From Pseudomonas abietaniphila (GTDB lineage Bacteria; Pseudomonadota; Gammaproteobacteria; Pseudomonadales; Pseudomonadaceae), in the NCBI RefSeq assembly GCF_039697315.1, contig NZ_CP155619.1, positions 744,001 through 808,000 on the forward strand: 64,000 nucleotides of DNA. Reading direction: 5' to 3'. Both the position numbers and the translations under genes were made by a program. The notes beneath the pieces are model-generated. The model worked only from the letters and a program-made list of their open reading frames with translations. It was not told where the DNA came from and searched no databases. Positions 1 through 9,016 of the stretch are shown one piece after another; position 1 is the stretch's first letter, and the number at the start of each line of letters is the position of its first letter.

Positions 1-898
1 TGGCGAGTTCATTCTGTGCACCTGGATCCTGAGGCACGAACACCCCGACGACGCCAATACCACCAGTGGCCTTGGTCGAAGCCACCAAGTTGTTCATGGT
101 CAGATGATTGGCTTCATGACCATGTTTGTCACAGCATTGATACCCAACACATTCACAGCCCCGGTCAGTACCTTTGCCGTGAGTCAGGTTGAGAATCTGG
201 TCGACCGCGTCCTTTTCCAACGAGTTGATCGGCGTGGCACCCATCTGCGCCGCCAGCTTCAATCGATCCGGATGACTGTCAACTACGAACACCTGCGAAG
301 CGCCTTTGATCATCGCGGCATGTGCAGCCATGAGTCCCACCGGCCCCGCGCCGTAGATAGCAATGCTTTCGCCCGGCATCAGGCCGGCCAGCTCCGTTGC
401 ATGCCAACCGGTAGGAAAAATGTCCGACAGCATCACGTAGTCGTTTTCTTTTTCCTGCGCATCTTCTGGCAGAACCAGACAGTTGAAGTCGGCATAGGGC
501 ACCCGGAGCAGCTCAGCCTGGCCGCCCTGATAAGAGCCCATGTCGGCAAAACCATAAGCAGCACCGGCAGTGCCGGGATTGGCCGTGAGGCAAAAGCCGG
601 TCAATCCTTTTTCGCAGTTCTCGCAGAATCCGCAGCCGATGTTAAAAGGCAGGCAGACACGATCACCCACCTTGACGCGATCTACTCCGACCCCGACCTC
701 AACGACTTCTCCGAGATTCTCGTGACCAAAGACTCGACCGGTTTCCATGGAGGTGCGGCCCTCGTACATATGCAGGTCGGAGCCGCAGATATTGGTGGTG
801 GTAATGCGCACTACTGCGTCGGTAGGCTTTTCGATCTTAGCGTCGGGGACGTTTTGCACGCTGACGTCGCGTGGCCCGTTGTACACGATGGCTTTCAT
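1..898 (-). CDS. Zinc-dependent alcohol dehydrogenase, glutathione-independent formaldehyde dehydrogenase type (3' end cut off)
   Basis: The frame runs open from an ATG at 898 to the window edge, giving 299 codons of a family usually near 390-400 residues, so the C-terminus is missing. An N-terminal GroES-like domain carries the catalytic-zinc Cys in CGSD (C38) and GHE (H59/E60). The structural-zinc cysteines lie at C89, C92, C95 and C103. A Rossmann motif GAGPVG follows near residue 184. The pattern fits NAD-dependent formaldehyde dehydrogenases of the FdhA type, which oxidise aldehydes in the cytosol. Other medium-chain zinc dehydrogenases remain possible because substrate-specific residues cannot be judged. 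Family call firm, substrate inferred. Confidence 0.88.
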   Translation of the reverse strand, partial: MKAIVYNGPRDVSVQNVPDAKIEKPTDAVVRITTTNICGSDLHMYEGRTSMETGRVFGHENLGEVVEVGVGVDRVKVGDRVCLPFNIGCGFCENCEKGLTGFCLTANPGTAGAAYGFADMGSYQGGQAELLRVPYADFNCLVLPEDAQEKENDYVMLSDIFPTGWHATELAGLMPGESIAIYGAGPVGLMAAHAAMIKGASQVFVVDSHPDRLKLAAQMGATPINSLEKDAVDQILNLTHGKGTDRGCECVGYQCCDKHGHEANHLTMNNLVASTKATGGIGVVGVFVPQDPGAQNELA

Positions 899-1204
899 TG
901 TATTCTCCCGTTCAAACTGAGTTGGATTCGTCTGCTACGAGATATTTGACTGGTCGGTGCCTCCCTTCGATCAAAGATCCAGTGACTACCGGACCGACGG
1001 CGATCCGGGCCACCGGCGATCACAAGCACTGAATCTACAGCGCCACGTTAAGTCAGAGCCTTTCATTTATAAGATATTTAAAATGTGCGATGGACCCACC
1101 CAAGGCCCATACGACTCTCTGGGCCAGCGCGAGGATACGATGTCCGCTTTGGGTCGAAAGCTGTCCGTGAGGAGGAGCCTATGGTTCTGGTGTGTTTGGT
1201 CTTT
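899..1204. other. Intergenic stretch without a supported gene
   Basis: About 300 bases upstream of the formaldehyde-dehydrogenase-like gene. It should hold that gene's promoter on the minus strand. An AT-rich patch at about 1066-1086 is the only obvious composition change. Short open frames here have no recognisable protein character. Confidence 0.5.
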
Positions 1205-1328
1205 TATCGCGTTGCTTGAGGCCGATCGCGGCCCGGCAGTTTCGGGCTTCGGTGCTTTCCGTGCGTGTCCAAGCGCCTGAAGCAACACGGTTTGCGTGAT
1301 GGGTACCTGGAGCTGGAGATTACCCAGT
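1205..1328 (+). pseudogene. Frameshifted relic of an EAL (c-di-GMP phosphodiesterase) domain
   Basis: Read on the plus strand, one frame gives ARQFRASVLSVRVQA and, after a shift, the next frame gives LKQHGLRDGYLELEIT followed by QSFL. Joined, these match the EAL-domain stretch that runs from the NIS-x-x-x-F helix to the LELEITES strand. The intact GAF-PAS-GGDEF-EAL gene at 14189-16399 has LEKHGLRGEQLELEIT at the same place, and the DNA is similar, with about 2 bases missing in the relic. Homology stops at the end of the neighbouring oxidoreductase gene. It is a dead fragment of a larger signalling gene, left by deletion or rearrangement. Confidence 0.6.
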
Positions 1329-1345
1329 CGTTTCTGTGGTACCTC

Positions 1346-2365
1346 TTAGAAGCCCTCCAGAACGATCTTGCCTTTCGCCTTGCCGCTTTCCAGCAGAGCA
1401 TGGGCACGACGAAGATTTTCTGCGCTGAGGCGTCCGTAGTTATCGCCAAGAGTGGTGCGCAAGAGACCCGAATCGACGTGCCGCGCAATTTCGTTGAGGA
1501 TGTTGTGCTGCTCCTGCATGTCCTCGGTTTCGTAAAGCGAGCGGGTATACATCAGCTCCCAGTGCAGCGACAGGCTCTTACGCTTCAGCGGCACAGCGTC
1601 AAGCGTGGCCGGATCATCGATCAGGCCCAGCCTGCCCTGAGGCTTCAGTGATTCGATGATTTGCTCGTAGTGCCGATCAGTCTGGGTCAGGCTTGCGACA
1701 TAGCTGACTTGTGCAATGCCAATGCGCTTGAGCTCTTCGCTGAGTGGCTTGGTATGGTCGATGACGTGATGCGCACCCAGCTCGGTGACCCAGGCCTGGG
1801 TTTCCGGGCGCGAAGCCGTGCCGATGATTGTTAGTCCGGTCAGTTGACGCGCCAACTGAGTCAGGATCGAACCCACCCCGCCCGCAGCGCCGACGATGAG
1901 CAGCGTTTCGCCCCGGTCGGTGGTATCACGTGCAACACCGAGGCGATCGAAGAGTAACTCCCAGGCGGTCAGGGAAGTCAGTGGCAATGCCGCAGCCTGG
2001 CTGAAATCCAGCGATTGGGGCATTGAACCGACGATACGCTCGTCCACCAGTTGCAGCTCACTGTTGCTTCCCGGGCGGATCAACGATCCGGCGTACCAGA
2101 CCCTGTCACCAGGCTTGAACAGCGTCACGTCGCTGCCGACCGACTTGACCACGCCGGTAGCGTCCCATCCGAGGATACGGGGCTGGCTTTCGTCTTCGTG
2201 CGGTACGTAGCCCTGTCGCACCTTGGTATCGACAGGATTGACCGATACGGCCTTTACCTCTACGAGCAGGTCGCGCGGCTTCGGCACTGGCTCGGGTATA
2301 TCGATCTCCACCAAGGCGTCGGGATGTTCGATAGGCAGGCATTTGAAGTGTGCAATGGCTTTCAT
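1346..2365 (-). CDS. Zinc-less MDR oxidoreductase (NADPH:quinone reductase-like alcohol dehydrogenase family)
   Basis: A 339-residue medium-chain dehydrogenase/reductase. The N-terminal GroES-like fold includes SVNPVDTKVR near residue 40 and WDATGVV near 67, and the nucleotide-binding motif GAAGGVGS lies near residue 158. Catalytic and structural zinc cysteines are absent, as in quinone reductase and ZADH-type members that reduce activated double bonds or quinones with NADPH. The ATG at 2365 is preferred to longer frames because a GAGG motif sits about 11 bases upstream. It lies 10 bases after a small monooxygenase gene, so the two are probably one transcript. Substrate unknown. Confidence 0.85.
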   Translation of the reverse strand: MKAIAHFKCLPIEHPDALVEIDIPEPVPKPRDLLVEVKAVSVNPVDTKVRQGYVPHEDESQPRILGWDATGVVKSVGSDVTLFKPGDRVWYAGSLIRPGSNSELQLVDERIVGSMPQSLDFSQAAALPLTSLTAWELLFDRLGVARDTTDRGETLLIVGAAGGVGSILTQLARQLTGLTIIGTASRPETQAWVTELGAHHVIDHTKPLSEELKRIGIAQVSYVASLTQTDRHYEQIIESLKPQGRLGLIDDPATLDAVPLKRKSLSLHWELMYTRSLYETEDMQEQHNILNEIARHVDSGLLRTTLGDNYGRLSAENLRRAHALLESGKAKGKIVLEGF

Positions 2366-2375
2366 TCGAAGAACC

Positions 2376-2669
2376 TCAGGAGATGCGATACATTTTCGTG
2401 ATAGTGAGCTTTTCAGCAGCACGCTCGATGAAAGGGAGCGCGGCCTGAAAATGCGGTGTCGCTTCGTGAGCAGTCAGCGCCGCTTCAGTGCGCCACTGTT
2501 CGATCATGTGGAAAGTGCGAGCCTGCTCGGCATCACGATGGAAGTCGTACTGGATGCAATCCGCTTCGGCTCGGCTCGGGCCTTGCAGGCGCTGCAGCGT
2601 CTCCTCGAGTTCGGCTTCAAACCCGGCCTTGGCGATCAAAGTGGCAATCAGTGTCAGAGGGGTGGTCAT
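2376..2669 (-). CDS. Putative quinol monooxygenase, antibiotic biosynthesis monooxygenase (ABM) domain
   Basis: A 97-residue single-domain protein of the dimeric alpha+beta barrel ABM/YgiN family. It begins with the strand TPLTLIATLIAK and has the usual C-terminal half with FHMIEQW and a conserved H-x-x-x-P-HF region. Such proteins act on quinols or similar aromatics without cofactor, in the cytosol. A perfect AGGAGG sits just before the ATG at 2669; a TTG immediately upstream would be too close to it. It is the first gene of a pair with the MDR oxidoreductase, a pairing consistent with quinone/quinol redox work. The exact substrate is inferred only from family. Confidence 0.82.
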   Translation of the reverse strand: MTTPLTLIATLIAKAGFEAELEETLQRLQGPSRAEADCIQYDFHRDAEQARTFHMIEQWRTEAALTAHEATPHFQAALPFIERAAEKLTITKMYRIS

Positions 2670-2900
2670 CAAACCTCCTGCTTGTAAGCGTTAAATAAAG
2701 AGAGAGCGCATTGGCTGGCACGGGTGTATCGAAGATATCCATGGCGTCGGCCGTGCAGCCAACAATTTGAATCTGCGGTGCTGCGAGATGGCGGCCTGGT
2801 CGAGATCCAGGTTATCGGCACGACACACATGAACTCGTCGAAGGGGAAGACTGAGTCACTGTCTTCCGGGCCCGGTGCACACGATCCTGTGTCGGCGTGA

Positions 2901-3899
2901 CTAAGCCTTTCGCTCAATGACGACTTTGCCAATGGCACGACCTGACTCTAGGCGATCATGTGCCGCACTGACACCCGCAGCAGTGAAATCATGGCGCTCA
3001 TCGATCAGTGGCTTGACCAAGCCGCGATCAACCAGGGCAGCCAGTCTTTGCAGGATCTCGCCATGGTGCTTGCGGTCTTGGTTATGAATGATCGAAACAG
3101 CCATGAATACCAGGTCGAGTCTCAATGCCTTGAAGTGCATTTCGGTCAGATCGTAGGTGTCGTAACCGATGATCGAGACGACGTGGCCCTTGAGCTTCGC
3201 GGCTTTCAGCGAGTTCTGTAAGACCTCGCCGCCCAGGGTATCGAAGACCGTATCGAATCCCTTTCCTTCAGTGATTCGCTGACTGTATTCCTCAGGCGTC
3301 TCGCTGTTATAAATAATAATTTCATCGGCGCCCAACCGACGGGCAATTTCCGCTTTTTCCGGTGTGGAAACCGTCGTCGATACCCTGGCTCCCAGCACCT
3401 TGGCCAATTGAATGCCTATATGCCCGACACCGCCGGTGCCACCATGTACAAGGACATTGTCATTGGGTTTGATCGAAGCACGGTCGATCAGCGCCTCCCA
3501 TGCAGTAATCGCCACGAGCGGCAAGCTTGCTGCTTCGCCAAAAGAGAGCGACTTGGGTTTTAGCGCCAGCATCTGGGCATCGACCTCCATCTGATCTGCC
3601 AGTGCACCGGGAATCCCTACGATGCCGCCGAAACAGCCATAGACTTCATCGCCTGGGTTGAAGCGCGTCACACCAGTACCGACGGAGCTGACTACCCCTG
3701 AAACATCAATGTGGAGAGTGGCCGGGAAAGTCAGACCAGCCGTTCCTTCGCTGCCACGACGAATTTTCGTGTCCACTGGATTCACGCTTGTCGCCTGCAC
3801 ATCAACAATCACATGACCTGCGCGCGCGCGGGGATTGTCCGTCTGAATTTCGACAAAAAGGTCTGAGCTACCATGCTGATTTATCACAATGGCTTTCAA
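2901..3899 (-). CDS. Zinc-less MDR oxidoreductase (quinone oxidoreductase-like)
   Basis: A 332-residue protein of the same superfamily as its downstream neighbour but clearly a separate gene. It starts MKAIVINQHG, has SVNPVDTKIR near residue 38, HIDVSGVV near 65, and the NADPH-binding GGTGGVGH near 147. There are no zinc-ligand cysteines at the usual sites. Members reduce quinones or enones in the cytosol. It is divergent from a LysR gene with about 100 bases between start codons, so that regulator is the likely controller. Substrate not predictable. Confidence 0.86.
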   Translation of the reverse strand: MKAIVINQHGSSDLFVEIQTDNPRARAGHVIVDVQATSVNPVDTKIRRGSEGTAGLTFPATLHIDVSGVVSSVGTGVTRFNPGDEVYGCFGGIVGIPGALADQMEVDAQMLALKPKSLSFGEAASLPLVAITAWEALIDRASIKPNDNVLVHGGTGGVGHIGIQLAKVLGARVSTTVSTPEKAEIARRLGADEIIIYNSETPEEYSQRITEGKGFDTVFDTLGGEVLQNSLKAAKLKGHVVSIIGYDTYDLTEMHFKALRLDLVFMAVSIIHNQDRKHHGEILQRLAALVDRGLVKPLIDERHDFTAAGVSAAHDRLESGRAIGKVVIERKA

Positions 3900-4001
3900 A
3901 GGTTTAACTCCGAGGAACTATAGGCCACAAAATTATCATCAATAAAATTGGATAAGTACGTTAGAGTTGTTGAATCTTTCGGTCCTGTTGGTTGGTAATA
4001 A

Positions 4002-4889
4002 GTGCTGGATTCCATCGATGAATTGCGTTTGTTTGTTGCCGTTTTTGAGGAGGGATCCATCCGTGCGGCTTCTGAACGACTGGGGATGACAGCTGCGGGC
4101 GGCAGCAAACGTCTTCTGGCCCTTGAAGACAGCGTGGGCCGGAGACTTTTTAACCGAACCACCCGCAAACTCAGCCCCACTTCTGACGGTGAGAAGCTTT
4201 ATCAGCATGCCCTGAGCATCCTCGAAAGCGTCGAGAAGGCCGAGGGAGGATTTTTCCAGAAGACCGAGATTACCGGTCATCTGCGCATAACCGCTTCCGC
4301 GACATTTGCCCAAGGTTATTTATCGAGCGTCGTAAGCAGTTATCTCAAACGCTACCCTGGCGTCATCGTCGATCTCCATCCAACGGATCAACTGGTTGAT
4401 CTGGCCGCCCATGGGACCGATCTTGCGATTCGGCACGGCGTGATGGCCGATTCGTCCCTGATCGCGCAAAGAATAGCTGCCTCTCGACGTCTGATATGCG
4501 CCGCCCCCCAGTATTGGGAAAAACAGGGCATGCCTATCTCTCCAAAAGAACTGGTCATGCTGGACGGGCTCATCGTTGGTAAGGATTCCAGCTGGGCCAT
4601 GTCCCGGGGAGGCGTCAAAAAAACCTGCAAAATACGCAAACGGTTTTCATCCAGTCTGGGGGAAGTGGTTCGCCAGATGGCGATAGATGGACATGGAGTA
4701 GCGCTGCTCATGGACTGGCATGTACGAGATGATCTTGATTCAGGCGCGCTGGTGGAGGCATTGTCCGATTGGGCCATTGAGCCGCCGGTGGGAATGTATG
4801 CGGTCTACCCTTCAAGAGAAAACATTGCTCCGACTGTGCTGAGCTTTGTTGCTCATCTCAAAGAGTGGGTCGCGGCCCACCCCGTTTAA
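4002..4889 (+). CDS. LysR-family transcriptional regulator
   Basis: 295 residues with an N-terminal winged helix-turn-helix (AASERLGMTAAGGSKRLLALE, residues about 22-42) and a periplasmic-binding-protein-like effector domain. The start is a GTG at 4002. A TAA stop lies directly before it in frame, and the nearby ATG at 4018 is out of frame, so GTG is forced. It is of the subgroup that usually controls a divergent oxidoreductase. Here the divergent gene is the quinone oxidoreductase-like gene ending at 2901. The roughly 100-base AT-rich spacer should contain its operator. Confidence 0.9.
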   Translation: MLDSIDELRLFVAVFEEGSIRAASERLGMTAAGGSKRLLALEDSVGRRLFNRTTRKLSPTSDGEKLYQHALSILESVEKAEGGFFQKTEITGHLRITASATFAQGYLSSVVSSYLKRYPGVIVDLHPTDQLVDLAAHGTDLAIRHGVMADSSLIAQRIAASRRLICAAPQYWEKQGMPISPKELVMLDGLIVGKDSSWAMSRGGVKKTCKIRKRFSSSLGEVVRQMAIDGHGVALLMDWHVRDDLDSGALVEALSDWAIEPPVGMYAVYPSRENIAPTVLSFVAHLKEWVAAHPV

Positions 4890-5243
4890 AGAAAGCGACA
4901 GTGCCGCCACGATAAATCCTGCTGGATGGAGTAAGAAGACCAGATGGACCCTCGCCCTCACTGCTCTCATTACGCTCGTCGGTATATGCCTAGCACTCAT
5001 CGCTAGCAAAAAAACACCCTACCTCGATGGCACCTCTTTCGCACTGGGCCAAGGTCGCTCATTACGCTGCAACGCCATTGTTTGGCATGCGGAAACGTGG
5101 TTCCTCCCGTTGGACACACTGCTCTCGCCACGTCCTCGATCGGCGTATGGATCATCGAGATAGCGATGAATACACCCAGCCGAAATCGCGCAACCAAATC
5201 TATTCAAGGACATGCAATTGCCAGTCGCGCGCGCAGCGCTCGC
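4890..5243. other. Intergenic region with fragmentary coding-like stretches
   Basis: Between a LysR gene and glyoxalase I. The plus strand has a hydrophobic stretch near 4945-5010 (RWTLALTALITLVGICLALI) that would make a membrane segment. It has no good start of its own and the frame is not sustained as a recognisable family. Either decayed DNA or chance; no gene is called. Confidence 0.35.
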
Positions 5244-5639
5244 TCAGTCGAATTGCGTACCTTTTTGAATCAGTTCAACCTTATATCCATTGGGGTCCTC
5301 AATGAACGCGATGACCGCACGCCCATGTTTCATAACACCTGCTGGTCGCGGAACGCGATATCCCATGATCGCAGCACGGATGCATAATGCGTCTGCATCC
5401 TCAACCTCAATGGCGACATGCCCGTAAGCATCACCAAGCTCATAGCTGCTTTGTTCCCAGTTATGCGTCAGCTCCAGAGCAACCGTCTCGGTCTCCGGAC
5501 CATAACCAAGGAAAGCCAGTGTGAACTTACCCTCTGGGTAGTCTTTGCGTCTCAAGAGGCTCATGCCAAGCAGCCTCGTGTAGAAGTGAATGGATTTGTC
5601 CAGGTTCACTACACGCAACATGGTATGCAGTATGCGCAT
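5244..5639 (-). CDS. gloA: Lactoylglutathione lyase (glyoxalase I)
   Basis: 131 residues, close to the 135 of E. coli GloA. The enzyme isomerises the methylglyoxal-glutathione hemithioacetal to S-lactoylglutathione in the cytosol, the first step of methylglyoxal detoxification. All four metal ligands of the Ni-type enzyme are at the expected positions: H5, E56, H74 and E122. The C-terminal DPNGYKVELI strand is intact. It stands alone between two LysR genes. The neighbouring oxidoreductases and formaldehyde-dehydrogenase-like gene suggest a local electrophile-detoxification theme, which is inference. Confidence 0.95.
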   Translation of the reverse strand: MRILHTMLRVVNLDKSIHFYTRLLGMSLLRRKDYPEGKFTLAFLGYGPETETVALELTHNWEQSSYELGDAYGHVAIEVEDADALCIRAAIMGYRVPRPAGVMKHGRAVIAFIEDPNGYKVELIQKGTQFD

Positions 5640-5842
5640 TTACTTCTCCGCGGCAGCGTCGGCCCATTGCATAGCCAACATCTCTAAAAAGTCTTTCACC
5701 GTAAGCCCGATTTCAGCTCTGGTGCTCAGCCAAAAGCCAGTCTGTTTAAGGCTGGATGCGTTTGACGGGACAATGTTAAGCTGCCAAACCAATCACTAAA
5801 AGTGATCAGAAGTGAGCCAGACCATCATAAAAGGAGATTCTC

Positions 5843-6703
5843 TTGAAACTTTCGCAGCTCGGCTTTTTTTGCGCTGTCGTCGACCACGGCACGATAGCCG
5901 CCGCAGCCGCATCGCTGCATTGTGTGCCGTCGAACATCACGGCCAGACTGCGAGAGCTCGAAATTCAACTCGGCGTCGTTTTGTTCAATCGCGAAAATAA
6001 CCGATTGCTGGTCACTCCCGAGGGCAGGTTGGTATACCGAAAAGCCAAACAGCTCATTGACCTGGCAGCTGAAACGCGCTCGTTGTTCTCAAACGATTCC
6101 ATGCAGGGAGTGCTTCGCGTCGGAGCGCTAGATGTAGCACTGGCCAATCATCTACCAGAGCGCCTCGTACGCTATCGCCTTGAGGCGCCGGGGGTAGAAC
6201 TTCACATTCGCCCGGAGCACTCGCTATTCCTTGAGCGACTTTTGATGGATGGCGAGCTTGATTTGATTCTTACTGACGGCCCGATCCAGCACCCTTTGCT
6301 GGATAGCCGACTAGCGTTTCGTGAGCGCTTGATCAGAGTAGTGCCCAAAGCTCTTTCCTCGCCCACTCCCCAAGACTTGTCGGGGCTCGAACTATATGTA
6401 TTCGGTCGCACGTGTCACTACAGACAACAGGTCGATAACTGGTTGGAAAGCAGCGGTATCCAGCCTCGGGCTATTCTGGAAATCGAATCGTATCCGAGTA
6501 TCTTCGCCTGTATCGCCCAAGGGATAGGTTTCGCCTGCATACCAGAGAGTTACGTGGATCGTTTTGCCAGTCAGGCGCACACGTTTCAGGCTGACCAAGT
6601 GCCCAGTCTGGATTCAAGCGATATCTATTTCGTCTGGAGAAAGAACCAGCAATCACCCCTGATCAGAAACTTCATCGAGGTCATCGACAGTCAGGGTGTT
6701 TAA
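5843..6703 (+). CDS. LysR-family transcriptional regulator
   Basis: 286 residues with an N-terminal HTH (AAAASLHCVPSNITARLREL, about residues 20-39) followed by a type-2 periplasmic-binding fold. Translation starts at a TTG (5843). An AAGGAG at 5831-5836 is correctly spaced for it and no in-frame ATG or GTG competes. The HTH has VPSNITARL instead of the common TQPALSRRI. Divergent from gloA, which it may regulate; the intervening 200 bases are the candidate control region. Target unproven. Confidence 0.88.
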   Translation: MKLSQLGFFCAVVDHGTIAAAAASLHCVPSNITARLRELEIQLGVVLFNRENNRLLVTPEGRLVYRKAKQLIDLAAETRSLFSNDSMQGVLRVGALDVALANHLPERLVRYRLEAPGVELHIRPEHSLFLERLLMDGELDLILTDGPIQHPLLDSRLAFRERLIRVVPKALSSPTPQDLSGLELYVFGRTCHYRQQVDNWLESSGIQPRAILEIESYPSIFACIAQGIGFACIPESYVDRFASQAHTFQADQVPSLDSSDIYFVWRKNQQSPLIRNFIEVIDSQGV

Positions 6704-6798
6704 TTGCAACCACGTCTAAACGATTCGAACTCGTCAAACCCCGACGGCGTCTTTTAGCGGGGATGGTGGTAATCCCCAACGAAATAGGGCTGGGCCGT

Positions 6799-7290
6799 CT
6801 ATTCCTCCGGCCATCTACCCCGTTTTGTGAACAACCAATAGATGATCCCCAAGACCAGCGTTGCAAACCCCAATGCAGCAATAGTGGCGGCGGGCGTTGA
6901 AGCGGAATCAAGAATCACGAATTTGCGACTCAGGGCCAGGAGCGAGATAAGAATCACTGTTCGCAGCTGCACGATGCTGCCGTGCCTGAACGCCGGACGA
7001 ATGATGGAGTGCTTGAACTCCAAGGCGATCAACACAGTGAAGATCGAACCGAACAGTAACTGGAAATCGCCGTGATCCAAGGGATCAATCGCGCCGCCTA
7101 CCACCAGCGGCAGCACTCGTCTATAGAGCTGGATCAAAGCAATGACGATGACGCACGAGATCATCACGCCAAGCGCCAGCACGATGATCTGCTCGAATCG
7201 CTCATAGGCGTTCATCAGTGACCACTGGACACGAAGGCTTTTCAACGTCGATCTCGGAGGCAGTGGCGCTGAGGGGTCCGGATTCTTCAT
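6799..7290 (-). CDS. PsiE-family (phosphate-starvation-inducible) membrane protein
   Basis: 163 residues, slightly longer than E. coli PsiE because of an N-terminal polar tail. Four hydrophobic segments are visible (about 35-57, 78-95, 105-122 and 135-155), with the family's charged EFKHSI between segments 2 and 3. The role of PsiE is poorly defined: an inner-membrane protein induced by phosphate limitation in E. coli. PsiE homologues are regular members of transmissible heat/stress-tolerance loci together with ClpK/ClpG, which makes the downstream disaggregase gene a meaningful neighbour. Family call good, function unknown. Confidence 0.82.
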   Translation of the reverse strand: MKNPDPSAPLPPRSTLKSLRVQWSLMNAYERFEQIIVLALGVMISCVIVIALIQLYRRVLPLVVGGAIDPLDHGDFQLLFGSIFTVLIALEFKHSIIRPAFRHGSIVQLRTVILISLLALSRKFVILDSASTPAATIAALGFATLVLGIIYWLFTKRGRWPEE

Positions 7291-7937
7291 TAGGTTTTTG
7301 CTCCAGCACGTGTGGTTTCAGCCGTCGGCATGGCTCGCCTGTAGCCGCTGATCCAGCGCGCCAGATAGTTGAGTGAAGCAGAGTTTCGGGGGTACGGCCG
7401 AATCATTCCCAGTGCTCTCGATGCGTTACCCGCATCGGAGTCTGCCCGACCGCCTCGGCAACAGTGAACCCAGGCTGTTGACGTGAGCTGGTCTGGGTTC
7501 TAGTTGCTGATAATGGAGATCTTATCGTTGCGCTCGATGATTGCGAGCGTGATCTGTTCAAACCGCTCAATCCCCTGCCCCAGTATTGCCGCCAGCGATC
7601 GCGGCTGGTTCATCGACGCGTATCAATCATCGTCACAACCAGCATGGCGATTCATTGCAAACCCGCCTACGCTTGTTGGATGACCCCACGCCTTTACTCA
7701 GTTGAGGCAAAGGTTGGGGCAATCAGATTCCCTTCTGACTGTCCGTTCGCCGTGATCTGGACCTGCCCGCGTGCATCGCCAGCCACTGGCCCCTTAAGAC
7801 GTCCCGCCCGACCAACATTTACCGCACAACGGGTAAACGTTTTACGCACTCCTCCACCTGTCGTTCTCAAGCGACCGATGCCGCAGCACCTCTGGAAATG
7901 AGACCGCTGTTCACGTTCTCCATTGAGGAAAATCAGT
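7291..7937. other. Long gap with a possible PAS-domain relic
   Basis: No complete gene is supported across about 650 bases. On the minus strand, 7500-7613 encodes 37 codons that end in IERFEQITLAIIERNDKISI and look like the entry of a PAS domain, then stop. The remaining open frames (7644-7901 plus, 7694-7957 minus) lack family character. Probably eroded DNA upstream of the LLM gene, whose promoter must lie in the last part. Confidence 0.4.
7500..7613 (-). pseudogene. Possible truncated PAS-domain N-terminus
   Basis: An ATG at 7613 opens 37 codons ending at a TAG (7500-7502). The text SLAAILGQGIERFEQITLAI followed by IERNDKISIISN resembles the helix and first strands of a PAS sensor domain, as in DosP-like or diguanylate cyclase proteins (pattern I-x-x-N-D-x-I-x-x-x-N). 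The expected N-P-A continuation is cut by the stop. Short and only pattern-based, so low confidence. Confidence 0.3.
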
Positions 7938-8921
7938 ATGTATCGGCCGAGCACCATTACTTATCAGCAGCATCGAGGGTTCAGCCGGACCTTCACTCAG
8001 GGTCATTTGAGCCTTGGATTGTTTTTCCCTTTGGAGGCTTTCGATGGGGACATGCCCAGCATGCTCAACCAGGTCGCTTTGGCCAAACGAGCGGAGGCGT
8101 TGGGTTTCTGCGCACTCTGGTTTCGTGATGTGCCTCTTCGGGATCCCGGTTTCGGCGATGTTGGCCAACTGTTCGACCCTTGGGTTTATCTAGGCTACAT
8201 GGCCGCGCATACGTCTGAGATTGCGCTTGGCACTGCGTCCATTGCCATACCGTTGCGCCATCCGCTGCATACTGCCAAGGCATCTGCCAGCGTCGATCAA
8301 CTGAGCGCAGGTCGCTTGATTCTGGGGGTGGCTTCCGGCGATCGTCCGGTGGAGTTTTTAGCTTTCGGCGTCGATCCCGAAAGGCGTGGAGAGCTCTTTC
8401 GGGAGCACTACGAGGTTATTAGGAAAGCCCACAGCACCAGCTTCGAACCCATCCGCTGGAGCGGTGGTGAGATGCAGGGCGCTGACTTGATTCCCAAACC
8501 CACAACCCAATCCATTCCAATGCTTGTGACTGGAAACAGTCGCCAGTCGCTGGACTGGATCGCGCGCGAAAGCCTCGGATGGATCAACTATCCACGCATA
8601 CCGAACATGCAGCGGCTGATCGTTGAAGACTGGCGACGTGAGGTCATGAAGCAATGTGGCGCCGTCTATAAGCCCTTCGCTCAGTCGCTTTATATCGACC
8701 TCGACGAGACTCCATCCACGCCGCCCACCCGCATTCATTTAGGGTTCAAACTGGGACGCTACCATCTGCGGTTTTTGCTGGAGTCGCTTGAGGAGATCGG
8801 GGTGGACCACGTTATCCTGAATCTCAAATACGGAAAGCGCCCTGCTGAGGAAGTCATTGAGGAGCTGGGTACTCACATTGTTCCGGAATTCGCAGTACAG
8901 CGGCGTCCTGAAGTGGACTGA
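7938..8921 (+). CDS. LLM-class (luciferase-like) flavin-dependent oxidoreductase
   Basis: 327 residues of the bacterial luciferase-like TIM-barrel family. LGLFFPLEAF opens the barrel. Family marks include EALGFCALWFRDVP near residue 57 and SAGRLILGVASGDRP near 126 (the flavin phosphate region). These enzymes use FMN or F420; in pseudomonads FMN is expected, with reductant supplied by a partner. The ATG at 7938 has a GAGGA about 9 bases upstream; the TTG at 7923 would overlap that site and is rejected. It stands alone and converges on the clp gene. Substrate unknown. Confidence 0.85.
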   Translation: MYRPSTITYQQHRGFSRTFTQGHLSLGLFFPLEAFDGDMPSMLNQVALAKRAEALGFCALWFRDVPLRDPGFGDVGQLFDPWVYLGYMAAHTSEIALGTASIAIPLRHPLHTAKASASVDQLSAGRLILGVASGDRPVEFLAFGVDPERRGELFREHYEVIRKAHSTSFEPIRWSGGEMQGADLIPKPTTQSIPMLVTGNSRQSLDWIARESLGWINYPRIPNMQRLIVEDWRREVMKQCGAVYKPFAQSLYIDLDETPSTPPTRIHLGFKLGRYHLRFLLESLEEIGVDHVILNLKYGKRPAEEVIEELGTHIVPEFAVQRRPEVD

Positions 8922-9016
8922 TTCACACACCAGCGCTAGGCCAGGCATGCTGAACAGCGAGGACATAAGTGGTCAGTCCCGAAAAAACTTCAGGGCCACG
9001 CACCTCCTTAACGTGC

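Noticed and set aside
4846..5163. 105-codon membrane-like frame after the LysR gene
   Set aside because: It begins inside the LysR gene and only a short hydrophobic stretch is protein-like; no start or family supports it.
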